A stretch of 64,000 nucleotides of DNA from Symsagittifera roscoffensis (GCF_963678635.1 NC_087063.1:68550727-68614726), one strand, 5' to 3'. Positions 26,073 through 37,813 are shown, numbered from the stretch's first letter. A program made the numbers and translations. Notes: generated by a model not told the origin, from the sequence alone.

Positions 26073-26503
26073 GTTTGGGAGTTGGGGGTGGTCAAGTTAG
26101 AGGACCTGGTGCCTGGGGGAGGTAAAATGTAGGTAGAGGTACAGGTAGGGCAATAGTAGTCAGGGTGGTGTTGGTTAAGGTGGGTAAGACCACTACATTT
26201 AAGGTAAATGTAACCACAGATGTGGCACCAGACACTGGGCTGGGTGCGTTTGATGCGGAAAGAGCAAGGGGAGCAAAAGTAAGGCCCTGGACCAGGGTTT
26301 GGATTAATGTCGGAGCGGAGTAGTAGTATAAGGATGAGCAGACGGAGCAGCCTGGCCGGCTTCAGACGCTCCGTAACCGAAAACCCGGAGACTTCTGAGC
26401 TTCTCCCGACCCAATGGGAGGGGGGGGGCTTGACGCCATTTGCATCTTGGTGGGGCCCAAGATGTCGGATCCACCACTGGAAGGCGGCGTCGTCTGGATC
26501 CAA
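25952..26503 (-). pseudogene. LINE N-terminal module: 2A-like peptide plus PHD finger
   Basis: The 183-codon frame has a hydrophobic run LLRLLILILLL followed by RSDINPNPGPG (plus-strand 26282-26312), resembling 2A ribosome-skipping peptides (consensus D-x-E-x-NPGP, here with Asn for Glu). It then has CSPC, WCHIC, LKC and YCPTC, the ligand spacing of a PHD-type finger with Tyr where His is usual. No ATG is in frame at the start (TTG at 26501-26503), so initiation is unclear. The frame ends before the endonuclease, which is in another frame. Confidence 0.65.
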
Positions 26504-26514
26504 GTCCTAGGATG
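26502..26514. repeat. Target-site duplication of the LINE (5' side)
   Basis: AAGTCCTAGGATG, identical to 22710-22722. Confidence 0.85.
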
Positions 26515-26719
26515 CACCCGTTCTATTATTAAGTTGCGCTATTGTTTCTTCAAAGTGGTTGGCTTCAAAGAATTAAAAAATAGGTGGTGCATAATATGTG
26601 GACTAGTTTTAGAGTTTGCGCATAATCTTGAATATTCACAGCAGAATTGAGCAAGAGCACACCGTGAAGTTCCGCGAAAGCTGCTTTCCTACAAGGCTGT
26701 TTCCGGAGTTTTAGAGCCC

Positions 26720-28340
26720 ATCAGTTTAGAAGGATATCTGATAACGTCGTTTTTCGCCTATTCAGGGTGCAGTTTTTACTGCAACTTTGTATTGATCAGG
26801 TGTAAGATGATCATCTTCATCAAAGGGTTTTTTTAAAGTTTTCATAGTACTTTTCGGCTAAGTCTTGGTTTCATAAACCTCGACATTTGACTAAGTTTAT
26901 ATACATGGTAGTCTCGCTGTTGGGTTGATGAGAGCCAGATAGGAACTACTTGCTCCAAAAGTTCGAAGTGTTCCTTTAACGACAGCATTTAGTTTCACCA
27001 TGAAGGTGTTCAATTGAGATCATGTTTAGATTGCCATTAACAATTTTCACAAGTTCTGAATAGTTCTGTATTGAGGGTGCACCGACAGTAGCTGTATAAT
27101 TCAGAAAACTACGCCGATTGGACTTGTAAGTAATGCTTAGATACTGTTTTTTTTGCTGCATTACCAGCTTTTTTCAAAAAAAATATTGCTTTTTGTCAGT
27201 TTACATATCACCGAGGTAATGTGTTCAGTCCATGTAATGAAGTCATCGAAATTCACTCTCTATATTCTGGGTTTTTGCAAGTTGGGTTGTGGATTGCTGC
27301 TGACAATACCTCGCTTTCATCCTTTTTCTTGCTTGTTAGGGGTTATGATGATCGCTCAAGATTTGCCCGAGTCTTCGATTCATTCAAGCCAACTGAATAA
27401 GGGGCAATGTTGCTAACTTGATGTTACTGGTTTTGATATGAAAGGGGCATTAATGACAAGTAAACAGTCAGAAGGATCAGTTTTGAAGGATATGTGATAT
27501 TTTCGTTTTTCGCCTCTTCAGTGTGTAGTTATTATTTCGACTTCGTATTGATCAGGTGTAAGATGATCATCTTCATCAAAGGATTTTTCAGGTTTCCGTA
27601 GTGTTTTTCTTTAAGTCTTCTTTTCATGAATATCGACATTGGATTAAGTTTATATGTGTGGTAGTCGCGCTATTGGGTTGATGATAACCAGAACGAAACT
27701 ACTTGCTCAAAAATTCAAAGTTTTCCTTCAACGGCAGCATTTTAGTTTCACCATGAAGGCGTTCAAACTGAGGTCATGTTTAAGCTGCCATTTAAAATTG
27801 TCACAAGTTCCGTGTTTTGGCGGAATAGATATTTCTAACGATACTCACTTAGTGAGTGTGCACAGACAGTGGCTGTATAATTCAGAAAACTACGCCGAAT
27901 GGCCTTGTAAGTTATGCTTAGTTAGTTTTTTGCTACATCACCAGCTTTTTTCAGTAATTTAGCTTAGTTACTGTTTTATGCAGCGTTTTCCAGTAAATTA
28001 TTGTCTTTTTGCAGTTTATTTATCACTGAGGTCAATGTAATGAAGTTGTCGAAATTCAATCTCTATATTCTGGGTTTTTGCAAACTTGGTTGTGGATTGC
28101 TGCCGACAATACCTCGGTTTCAACCTTTTTTCTTGATACGGGTTATGATGATCGCGCCAAGCCAACTGAATAGATCAATTAGGTAAAGTTATCTCCTTAT
28201 CAATTTTTGTGGTGCAAGGTCCGGTTGTTGTAATACAAATATCTTTTTTATATGTTGCTTATTAGATGTTATTGAATAAGGGCCAATGTTGCTCATTTGA
28301 TGTTCCTGAATTTGACATGGAAGGGTCATTAATGACATGT
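26720..28340. repeat. Two diverged tandem copies of a ~760-800 bp unit
   Basis: Copy 1 (about 26720-27470) and copy 2 (about 27480-28340) share GATCAGGTGTAAGATGATCA (26794 and 27550), TTTCACCATGAAGG, CTGTATAATTCAGAAAACTA and CTATATTCTGGGTTTTTGCA in the same order. Substitutions and indels are frequent, so the duplication is old. No coding frame is conserved between the copies. Confidence 0.65.
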
Positions 28341-28489
28341 AAATAGTTATAGGGATGGGCGACAAGATACGTCGTCAAAAAACCTTGTTCCTTTCGTCAC
28401 AATTTTGTTTTTTCATTCATAAATTCAGCATAAGTTGCCCTGCTTTGAAGGTATGATGTTGTCCATCTTTTTGTGCTCTTAGGTAAAAG

Positions 28490-28572
28490 ACAATTTCTAG
28501 AGCGTGCAGCAGGATACCGTGATCCACTGTGTCGAACGCTGCAGTTAGATCCAAAGAAACTGAGAGCGTCCT
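28490..28572 (-). pseudogene. CR1/L2-like LINE reverse transcriptase fragment
   Basis: The minus strand reads LSVSLDLTAAFDTVDHGILL, the catalytic-Asp block of CR1/L2-type reverse transcriptases. Flanking sequence no longer matches the rest of the domain, so only a relic remains. Confidence 0.6.
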
Positions 28573-29743
28573 TTGCGGAGGACATGGTTGTTCTTTCGGT
28601 AGCTTCGTTTAGCCTAACAGGTTTGATTTTGAGTAGTAGTTTTGTTTCTGACAATGAGAAAAGTTTCGACAAAAAGGTCGCGAGACAAAGCCGCCGTGTT
28701 TTGTAAGGTGCAGGAAAGGTTCACCTGTCCACCAAAGCGCATTAGAGCGCTCTCGTTATTTTATTTTCAGATCGGGCAGCTGCACAGAACGATGGTAGTG
28801 GACGAGACTCACAGACCGCATTTGAGTTCACGATGATAGGGTTTAATCGTGGCCAATCTTCTGCAGCCGGTTACAATTCTAAGTGCTGTTTTTTTTTCAG
28901 TTTCTAGACGCTGTTTTTCTCAATTGCTAGGCCAAAAACCTTAAGTTGGATAATGATGTTTCTTTTGCAGGAGTTTGTACGAGATTAAGCCTTGATGTGA
29001 GCCATGGTGTGCATACATGCACGTTGAGGCACTCGAATATAGGTATACATAATCACGGGTTTCATCCTCTTCACTCGAGCGTTGCGGTACTAAATGGTAA
29101 CAAATTAACAACTTGGTTATTAATGTCTTCTTGGTGGCGTTGGTTCCTCAAATGCATTCAACAAGTATGCCATGTCACCTTCTTCAAGCGACTGCACGAA
29201 CCGACTCCTTGGATAATTTTTCCGCTACCTTCACGCCGGTAAAGCAAGCACCAAACAAAACTGAGTTAAAAAAATGTTCCGACTGCTGAAAATGGCGAGG
29301 AACTTTGTATTCGGGTGTGTTTTTAGTTTTTTCTTTTAGACGAAAAAATCAAGTACCAAATATAATCATCAGAATGGTGTCGAGCGATGTATCAAATAAA
29401 GCCCTTTCACTCGTGATTTGAACATTAAACTCAGAGGCAAAGCGCAGCTTCGCAACATTTGCGATGCAAAAAGCGCATTGCGCTAACAAAATAGTGTATG
29501 AAGTCAAAAAACAATTTATAAAAATTTTCACTAAATTTGAAAGTTTTCACGACCCATTCAATTTCGAACCCATAATCCCTAACGGATTTATTTATCCCTC
29601 AAAATTAGGCAAAATAAAATGACTAAGTCGATATAAAAAACTGAAACTGTTTGAATAATTTCAAGAAAAAGAAGAAAAAAGCTCAAAAATACAGACATGG
29701 TAACTTTACAAATTTGTGAGAAGTTTAAGTTATAGCATAAACT
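28573..29743. other. Unassigned repeat debris
   Basis: No gene is recognised. A hairpin motif CGCAGCTTCGC of SINE family A occurs near 29437. The LINE relic at 28490 may extend into the left part. Confidence 0.35.
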
Positions 29744-30570
29744 GTTTAAATTGGAAAAAAACATGCTTTGAAAAGTAAACCAATAAAACCCTACCATATA
29801 AAAGAAGGTCGTTTAAAAAACTGAAAATTAACCGACAGAAACTAGGACGAAAACCAGGAACAAACTTTGTTTGTTAATTTTTTGGAAACAACTCATGTCG
29901 ATTATGCCTGATTTCCTAACATTCTACGCGTTTTTATAGTTCTCTCATCACATCACGCACAAGTAACGACACTAATTTGAGACAAAACTTGTTTTTGATT
30001 TTAAAGAATATCGTCGGAACATTGTGCTACAGTGGTTCTATTTACCTATTGAAACTAAATTGAACTGAAAAAGAAATGAGGACAAAATGAGAATAAGTAA
30101 ATTTGAACGAGAATATCTGCAAGACTTTTTTTTTTAAAAATGGAAAATTTTTCTTTTTTAAAAAAAGAAAAAAAACGGAAACCGCAAGACCTAATTAAGT
30201 GTCTTCATTTCACTCATTGCCACTTTACAAGCTTTGTTCACTGAAATGAGAAAGGTTTACGACACCTCTAATTCTGGCCTGGACTATTTCTACATAGTTA
30301 TTAGGCATATATTAGGTAGATTAATCATTGCTATGTCATAGAATCTCTACTTGAATAATATAATTTTAAATTTTCTTGAGGCTTCGGAAACGGTAAACCT
30401 CGCCCTTGTTCTTTGAAAAAGCATGATTAGAAGAGATAGATAATCGTGGTAAATTAATTTCTATTCAACTAAAAACGTAATAAAATGTTATATGTGATAC
30501 TTATAATACAACGCAGAACCCAAACGCAATTTCTGGAATCTATAACTCGGCTATAAGCGCATGAATTAGT
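29744..30570. repeat. ~827 bp direct repeat, copy downstream of UBE2A
   Basis: Nearly identical to 36335-37161/2 (single-base differences and homopolymer indels only). It starts at GTTTAAATTGGAAAAAAACA and ends at GCATGAATTAGT. Beyond 30570 this copy continues into AACAGCGTGC, whereas the other runs straight into the LTR of the giant element. Confidence 0.85.
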
Positions 30571-31030
30571 AACAGCGTGCAGCTTTCCAGAAACTTCACA
30601 TATAGAGCAATTATTATTTTTGGAAGAAACCGAAACTTCATTAAAAACGCGATAAGTAACCTCTGTCAACTACTTCGATATAAAGTTTAATTAACTTGTT
30701 ACACTGCGAGCCAGTTTCAGCCAAAACACAAACAAACATCCATTTTACGGACAGTTCGAAGATAAAATCGGACCATCCATCAATTTTTAAAAAATCTCAA
30801 AAAACTGCCAGGTTGTTTCAGCACTTTTCAAGTCGAATAACCACCATATTAGCACATTCGCCCATCTTAAAATACAAACTGCATTGAAGCTTTGTGACAG
30901 TTGTTTTTGTTTTCTGATGAATTTTAATTTAACGACCCAAATCTATGTATTTGTCATTAATTGATTAGCTAACGCATTAATTAGTTGTTTTCTGACTATT
31001 TAAATTCAGAAGAGAACGCATTGTCAAATT

Positions 31031-34000
31031 TCAATTCTGTCCTGGGTTTGCAGTTGCTTGGGCCGTTGTTCCTGTAGCTTCCATGCTCTGAGTTGCTTGG
31101 TTCGCATTGGTTGCTGCGTCGGCTGCTGCCATAGCGACGGTTGCTGCCGCCGCGGCTTCAGGGCCGGAGACGGCGGCTGTAGCGGAGGCGGTTGAGCTCG
31201 GGGCTGCCTTACCGCTGGTTGCCGGCTCTGCGAGGCCGAGGTCTTCAGATATCCACGACTCCTCGACAATCTGGTTGACTCGCTTTTCATACTCTCGGCG
31301 ATTCTCCGAGTACAGTTGAGCTGCGAGGCTGTTTGCGGGACTGTTGGGATTAGGTTCATCCAGTAAGGACTTAAACACACACAGTTCACTGATTAAAACA
31401 CATCAAAGAGTTTATCAAAATAGATTCTCCGTTGCATCAAAAATTTGCAGCTTGTAAAATGGAGACTAATCCCCATAAAAATTTAACACAAAGTTAAAAT
31501 TTAGAATCTCTTTGACGAAGATGAGAAATACTGAGAAAACAGTTACAAAGACCCAATTGAATACCTGTATAGAAGTGAGTATGGACGATACATCGTACGT
31601 GGGACTCCATCTGTTCTGCAAAATATCCAGACAGATACCTCCATCTGCGTACACGTTAGGATGGAACATCTTCGTCTTGAACTTGACAGTGGGCGGCTTG
31701 TTGGGATACTCTTCTGTGAACTCCAAGGTCAGCCGGAAGGTTCCATCTTCAAAGGGGGTGTCCATAGGTCTGCGAGCAGAATTTTCAATAAACATAACTA
31801 TTAGACAGCTGGAAACATTTTACAATAAAACCAAAAAAGTACTTAATTTTGAAGCATTTTGCAAGAAAATATATCAAGTCTTAAGGTCATAGAATTTCAA
31901 AGATCTTTTACGATAGAACTTCCAAAATAAAATAAAACTAACCAAAATTTAAAACAAATTATTCCTCCGAGAAATATAAAGAAGAAAACTGCTTTTGAGA
32001 AAAAATTTCACCCTTCACTCACTTTTGTTGGAAAGAGTAACTTACTATCCAGAAAAAAAATATATCACATCTCAAAGCTGTTTGAAATTCAAAAAACTTT
32101 GTGAATGACACATTTGATTAAAAAAAACTATCCAATCTACTGAAACTAGACTAACAGCTTTTTATTCATCTAGAATCCTAGAAACATAGCCAAATGAAAG
32201 TTGGAAAACAGTAGAGAACGCTAGGAAACAGAAGAAGAAAAGCAATGTTTTTTTTTGAAATAATTATCATCTTTTCAAAGGTTCGAATTTCAAAGTAAAC
32301 AAGACTGCTCGTATCAGGGCGAAGCCCTCAACGTTCCGACTGCCTTTTAAGGTCTCTGGAGCAGTACTTACATGATAAACTTGAATGCAAAATAAAAAAT
32401 TTTGAAAATATCCCCCAATAGTCATATTAAGCACAAAGTTATAGATTTTGCTTCTTTTAACCATTAATTATCGCAAATAAGCTTCCTTGAACCAATTTGG
32501 AACAATTTCTTAGACGGATTAGATCTGCCAACGCGTTAATAGCGCGAAATAGATCGCGCGTTAATTGTCCCGAATTGGCCAAAATGGTAACCTTTAAAGC
32601 CCCATAACTTTTTTAAAAAAATGATCACAGGTGAAATATCTTTTCAAACTTCAGCTCAGAACAACAAAAGCTTTCGAATGATATAGAAAAATTCCATCAA
32701 AAATGGCTAGTTAAAAAGTCAAAATTTGTCTGAAGAAAAAAAAACCCACCCCGAGCACAAATATTCCGTTACGAAAGTCGGAACAAAAATATATGGCCTT
32801 CAAGCTCCTTAACTTTCAAGAACAAGATAAAACTGACACTTTTTATAAATTAACTCAAATTGAGAAAAGTGGATCAAATATAAAAACCAAAATCCACTTG
32901 CAAAATTCGAAGTCAATCACATTTTTCGTGACCTTAACACTTTCACTGTTCGATAATAGAATTTGCCGTCCTTTAAACAAAGAAAATCAACTGAACTGAA
33001 AAATAAAGTAAAATTCGAAAAACAAAAGATCAAATTTGAGCCTGGACAAAGTTTATGAATTATCCTGAAAACCACAAAAAAAATCATCACGACCTTTATA
33101 ATAGTCTGAACTACGTTCATCGACTCTTAAAGGATAAGAAAAAAACTCAGTCAAAAAATCTCAAAACAATTATCTTGCAATAAAACAACCGCCACATCCA
33201 GCATGAAAAATTGGGGATAATAAAACACCCCATCCGTTGCTTACTAGAAAGTGCATTCGAAAAGAAAGATAAAAACTTTTTAGAAGAAAAATAAAAAAAA
33301 ACATTTGCCTCACAAAATAACTTCCAAGCACTTTTAGAAAACAAAAAAACACAGGCGAAGCTGAGCTTCGCACCACTTCCGATACAAAAATGAATTAGAC
33401 TTCAGATATCTGAAAATTAAAAGTTCACCTCACCCTCAAAACACAAACACTCAAAAAAACATTTTTTGATGGTCAGATGAAACAATATGAGGCTACTAAG
33501 CCGATATAAAATAGGCCGAAACCTATTGGGCCTAAAAAAAAGTCAGAAAGAAAATTCTAAAAATTTTTTAGTTAAATAAAAAATTATCAAGTCCCCCTCA
33601 GCCTCAGAGCACAGACACGCACACACAAAACTTTTTTCGCTCGTCGAAAGACGCACTATGAGGCCAATAAGCGATAAAACATAGAGGCGACTAAGTCATT
33701 TTAAAACGCTGAAACCAATTCAGCCAGAAAAGACAAAACAATGGAAAATAACGAAATCCAGAAGGTCTAATTACAATCAATGTAAAAATTTTGATTCGGC
33801 CATATTTTTAAAATGGTAAAACAATTACAGCAACAGCAAAAATTCTTTACAGCAAAAATAAACTATTCTTAGATCTGGCAACTGAGCCGACAAAACATCA
33901 GCAGACAAATGTCGATTTTTTGAACCGGAATATTTACCGCTTGAACAAAAACAGGTCGCGGTCAGATTCGAAACCTGATTATTTGCCGCCCCAGGCATAT

Positions 34001-35865
34001 TCGTTACCCCAAAATATATAGAAAAATTCCATCAAAAATGGCTAGTTAAAAAGTCAAAATTTGTCTGAAGAAAAAAAAACCCACCCCGAGCACAAATATT
34101 CCGTTACGAAAGTCGGAACAAAAATATATGGCCTTCAAGCTCCTTAACTTTCAAGAACAAGATAAAACTGACACTTTTTATAAATTAACTCAAATTGAGA
34201 AAAGTGGATCAAATATAAAAACCAAAATCCACTTGCAAAATTCGAAGTCAATCACATTTTTCGTGACCTTAACACTTTCACTGTTCGATAATAGAATTTG
34301 CCGTCCTTTAAACAAAGAAAATCAACTGAACTGAAAAATAAAGTAAAATTCGAAAAACAAAAGATCAAATTTGAGCCTGGACAAAGTTTATGAATTATCC
34401 TGAAAACCACAAAAAAAATCATCACGACCTTTATAATAGTCTGAACTACGTTCATCGACTCTTAAAGGATAAGAAAAAAACTCAGTCAAAAAATCTCAAA
34501 ACAATTATCTTGCAATAAAACAACCGCCACATCCAGCATGAAAAATTGGGGATAATAAAACACCCCATCCGTTGCTTACTAGAAAGTGCATTCGAAAAGA
34601 AAGATAAAAACTTTTTAGAAGAAAAATAAAAAAAAACATTTGCCTCACAAAATAACTTCCAAGCACTTTTAGAAAACAAAAAAACACAGGCGAAGCTGAG
34701 CTTCGCACCACTTCCGATACAAAAATGAATTAGACTTCAGATATCTGAAAATTAAAAGTTCACCTCACCCTCAAAACACAAACACTCAAAAAAACATTTT
34801 TTGATGGTCAGATGAAACAATATGAGGCTACTAAGCCGATATAAAATAGGCCGAAACCTATTGGGCCTAAAAAAAAGTCAGAAAGAAAATTCTAAAAATT
34901 TTTTAGTTAAATAAAAAATTATCAAGTCCCCCTCAGCCTCAGAGCACAGACACGCACACACAAAACTTTTTTCGCTCGTCGAAAGACGCACTATGAGGCC
35001 AATAAGCGATAAAACATAGAGGCGACTAAGTCATTTTAAAACGCTGAAACCAATTCAGCCAGAAAAGACAAAACAATGGAAAATAACGAAATCCAGAAGG
35101 TCTAATTACAATCAATGTAAAAATTTTGATTCGGCCATATTTTTAAAATGGTAAAACAATTACAGCAACAGCAAAAATTCTTTACAGCAAAAATAAACTA
35201 TTCTTAGATCTGGCAACTGAGCCGACAAAACATCAGCAGACAAATGTCGATTTTTTGAACCGGAATATTTACCGCTTGAACAAAAACAGGTCGCGGTCAG
35301 ATTCGAAACCTGATTATTTGCCGCCCCAGGCATATTCGTTACCCCAAAATTCTAGTAACCGATTGCAATAGCCTTGCTTATCGCAAGGGTAGTCGAAAAA
35401 CTCGTGCACACAAAAAACTGGAAAAAAAACATTCTAACAAAAACAAGTATCAATTCAACAGCCCTAGAGCAGCTCCTATACGTACAACTCGACTAATAAT
35501 GGAGATCTTAAAATTGAAGATCCTGTGAACATAGTTATTTACGGGAAAATAGTCTAGTATGAACAAATGAAAAAATTACCCAAAAATGACAGCGTTCCAG
35601 ACCATAATGTTATGCTCTGTAGGTGCACCACTGATTCCATGTGGAGGATCTTCTTGGAGTCTGAAATAATTCCAATATAACCTGACTAGCAAAGGCAATT
35701 ATTTAAATCTATTTTATTGCATCTATATTGATATTCCAAATTATAGAAAAAAAATCATTAAACAATCAAGCCAATGGCCAATTAGCATAGTCATTACATG
35801 TGTGCAACTTTTATATACTACCTTTTAAAGTCTCTCATTAGTCGACGTCTTGCGGGGGTTGACAT
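31031..35865 (-). CDS. UBE2A: Ubiquitin-conjugating enzyme E2 of the RAD6/UBE2A-B type with Ala-rich tail
   Basis: E2 enzyme that with RAD18 or RNF20-type ligases ubiquitinates PCNA and histone H2B in the nucleus. Four exons: 35865-35822 ([14 protein letters not shown]), 35660-35580 ([14 protein letters not shown]...WNAVIFG), 31769-31565 ([39 protein letters not shown]) and 31369-31031 ([24 protein letters not shown], then tail). Junctions are GT-AG and phase-consistent, giving 222 residues. The HPN motif and the catalytic Cys in GGICLDIL are intact. Animal RAD6 normally stops about three residues after the Trp at position 149. Here 73 more residues follow, rich in Ala, Thr and Gly. Intron 2 (3.8 kb) holds repeat R1 and a 2 x 1335 bp tandem duplication. 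Orthology to UBE2A versus UBE2B predates that vertebrate split and is not meaningful here. Confidence 0.93.
32200..33130. repeat. Dispersed repeat family R1 in UBE2A intron 2
   Basis: Parallel to 2040-3120, with the hairpin block at about 32313. Its right half is inside the first unit of the tandem duplication and is therefore present twice. Confidence 0.55.
32681..34015. repeat. Tandem duplication, unit 1 (1335 bp)
   Basis: Starts ATATAGAAAAATTCC and ends ACCCCAAAAT. The next unit is the same sequence at a constant offset of 1335; I saw no difference on reading. The unit contains part of repeat R1, a SINE hairpin (GGCGAAGCTGAGCTTCGC) and a tRNA-like B box near 33965. Confidence 0.92.
34016..35350. 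repeat. Tandem duplication, unit 2 (1335 bp)
   Basis: Copy of 32681-34015. After ACCCCAAAAT at 35350 the sequence diverges into unique intron. Confidence 0.92.
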
Positions 35866-36334
35866 TTGGCCTGAAAAATCAAGCAGCTGCTGCTACTACT
35901 ACAAAAAGATTTCATTCCTTATATAGGGCGGCAGAAATATAAGTATGAGCATTAAGATCTACAGGTTAAACAGCGACAATTGATAAAAAAGGTACATGAG
36001 TTTTCAGGGTTGAAATCTGATATCGATAAGTTTAAAAAGAGTTATACAAAAAAATCGTATCACTTAAATAAACAATTAATTAACCTCAAAAATCTTGTTG
36101 AAATTAAATCTTGTTGAAATTCATCGTGCACAAATAGGCGAAGCTGAGCTTAGCGCCCCCTGCAATATAACTCAAAACTTAGAAAACGGAAAACTCATAA
36201 CTAAGGCAAATGCCACTAAATCAAAAAAAATCTTCAATAAAAAACTATATCTACAAAAATTTAAGTCAAGTCAAGTTTTTATGACCATTAGGCAGTGCCT
36301 CTTGTGGTCATTTCAAATTTTTTTTCCTATCTCC
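35866..36334. other. UBE2A upstream region
   Basis: No other gene. It should include the UBE2A promoter. A SINE-type hairpin GGCGAAGCTGAGCTTAGCGCC is at about 36137. Confidence 0.4.
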
Positions 36335-37161
36335 GTTTAAATTGGAAAAAAACATGCTTTGAAAAGTAAACCAATAAAACCCTACCATATAAAAGAAGGT
36401 CGTTTAAAAAACTGAAAATTAACCGACAGAAACTAGGACGAAAACCAGGAACAAACTTTGTTTGTTAATTTTTTGGAAACAACTCATGTCGATTATGCCT
36501 GATTTCCTAACATTCTACGCGTTTTTATAGTTCTCTCATCACATCACGCACAAGTAACGACACTAATTTGAGACAAAACTTGTTTTTGATTTTTAAGAAT
36601 ATCGTCGGAACATTGTGCTACAGTGATTCTATTTACCTATTGAAACTAAATTGAACTGAAAAAGAAATGAGGACAAAATGAGAATAAGTAAATTTGAACG
36701 AGAATATCTGCAAGACTTTTTTTTTAAAAAAAGGAAAATTTTTCTTTTTAAAAAAAAAGAAAAAAAACGGAAACCGCAAGACCTAATTAAGTGTCTTCAT
36801 TTCACTCATTGCCACTTTACAAGCTTTGTTCACTGAAATGAGAAAGGTTTACGACACCTCTAATTCTGGCCTGGACTATTTCTACATAGTTATTAGGCAT
36901 ATATTAGGTAGATTAATCATTGCTATGTCATAGAATCTCTACTTGAATAATATAATTTTAAATTTTCTTGAGGCTTCGGAAACGGTAAACCTCGCCCTTG
37001 TTCTTTGAAAAAGCATGATTAGAAGAGATAGATAATCGTGCTAAATTAATTTCTATTCAACTAAAAACGTAATAAAATGTTATATGTGATACTTATAATA
37101 CAACGCAGAACCCAAACGCAATTTCTGGAATCTATAACTCGGCTATAAGCGCATGAATTAG
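36335..37161. repeat. ~827 bp direct repeat, copy abutting the giant LTR element
   Basis: Near-identical to 29744-30570. It ends precisely where the 5' LTR begins (GAATTAG then TGGGTAAG). Confidence 0.85.
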
Positions 37162-37169
37162 TGGGTAAG

Positions 37170-37465
37170 ATGTCTAGAGGCAATACCAAAGCGAGGGAAT
37201 CGATACTAGAGGAGGAACTGGCGAAAAGAACGTGAGCTTGAGCCTGCACAACTCCTTTTGTTTGAACCGGGAATCTAGGGTGAAGGCACTACCCAACCAG
37301 GCAAAGAGGTTGCAGGAGCAAAGAGAATGGATGCGATCCTATGAACAGCTGAAGGCTTGGGAGGAAATCGTGATTAGCTCCGATGATGAAGAAGAACTGT
37401 TGAGACAGTTTGCCGTATCAAGTACTTCAGGGTGTGGCACCTCCAAGGCAAAGAGTGCGAGATGA
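37170..37465 (+). pseudogene. LTR-encoded small protein, 5' copy (frameshifted)
   Basis: Same reading frame as 59259-59552, but GCGAAAAGAACG here versus GCGAAGAACG there gives a 2-nt difference that shifts the frame 18 codons after the ATG. The rest of the frame (LSLHNSFCLNRES to KAKSAR) stays open. Confidence 0.7.
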
Positions 37466-37595
37466 GTGGATGGTTTGAATGGATCTTGAGTCTTGAGAGG
37501 GAAGGGGGGCGTGAGTGTGGATCCGGGTGAAACCTGGGTTCACAGAAAAAGAAATTTTAACGAATCAAATATTGTTATTAATATACTATATTTAC

Positions 37596-37603
37596 TATAT
37601 AAA
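37596..37603 (+). promoter_or_regulatory. TATA-like box, 5' LTR (first copy)
   Basis: TATATAAA in an AT-rich stretch, repeated at 37806-37813 by the 210-bp duplication and present once in the 3' LTR at 59683-59690. Position within U3 fits a core promoter; inferred only. Confidence 0.4.
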
Positions 37604-37805
37604 TCAAAATGCTGCATGACAATTTCCTGATTGAATGGGACAAAAGAAATTTTAAATGATTGGCTTAAAAAGCAAGAATTCAAGGGTGCAGGTGTGTGCA
37701 GATTTTGATTGCTGGGGGGCTTGAGTGTGGATCCGGGTGAAACCTGGGTTCACAGAAAAAGAAATTTTAACGAATCAAATATTGTTATTAATATACTATA
37801 TTTAC

Positions 37806-37813
37806 TATATAAA
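37806..37813 (+). promoter_or_regulatory. TATA-like box, 5' LTR (second copy)
   Basis: Second TATATAAA, created by the 210-bp duplication. It would be the one nearer the gag leader. Confidence 0.4.

Larger units (their letters stand above)
22723..26501 (-). mobile_element. Full-length non-LTR retrotransposon (LINE with PHD finger), inactivated
   Basis: The 3.78 kb element is bounded by a 13-bp duplication AAGTCCTAGGATG and ends on its own strand in a (CAA)n tail (plus-strand TTG repeats at 22722-22739). In order on the minus strand it has a hydrophobic N-terminus with a 2A-like NPGP motif, a PHD-type zinc finger, a Pro/Asn-rich linker, an endonuclease (EEP), reverse transcriptase and a C-terminal CCHC-type zinc motif. 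Breaks: frame change around 25952-26072, in-frame TGA at 25575-25577, in-frame TAG at 24804-24806, and a frame change near 23310. This is the Jockey/CR1 superclade layout; the exact clade needs a tree. Confidence 0.85.

Noticed and set aside
31024-31389. 121-codon ORF overlapping UBE2A exon 4 in another frame
   Set aside because: Shadow of the Ala/Gln-type low-complexity tail; the RAD6 frame is unmistakable.
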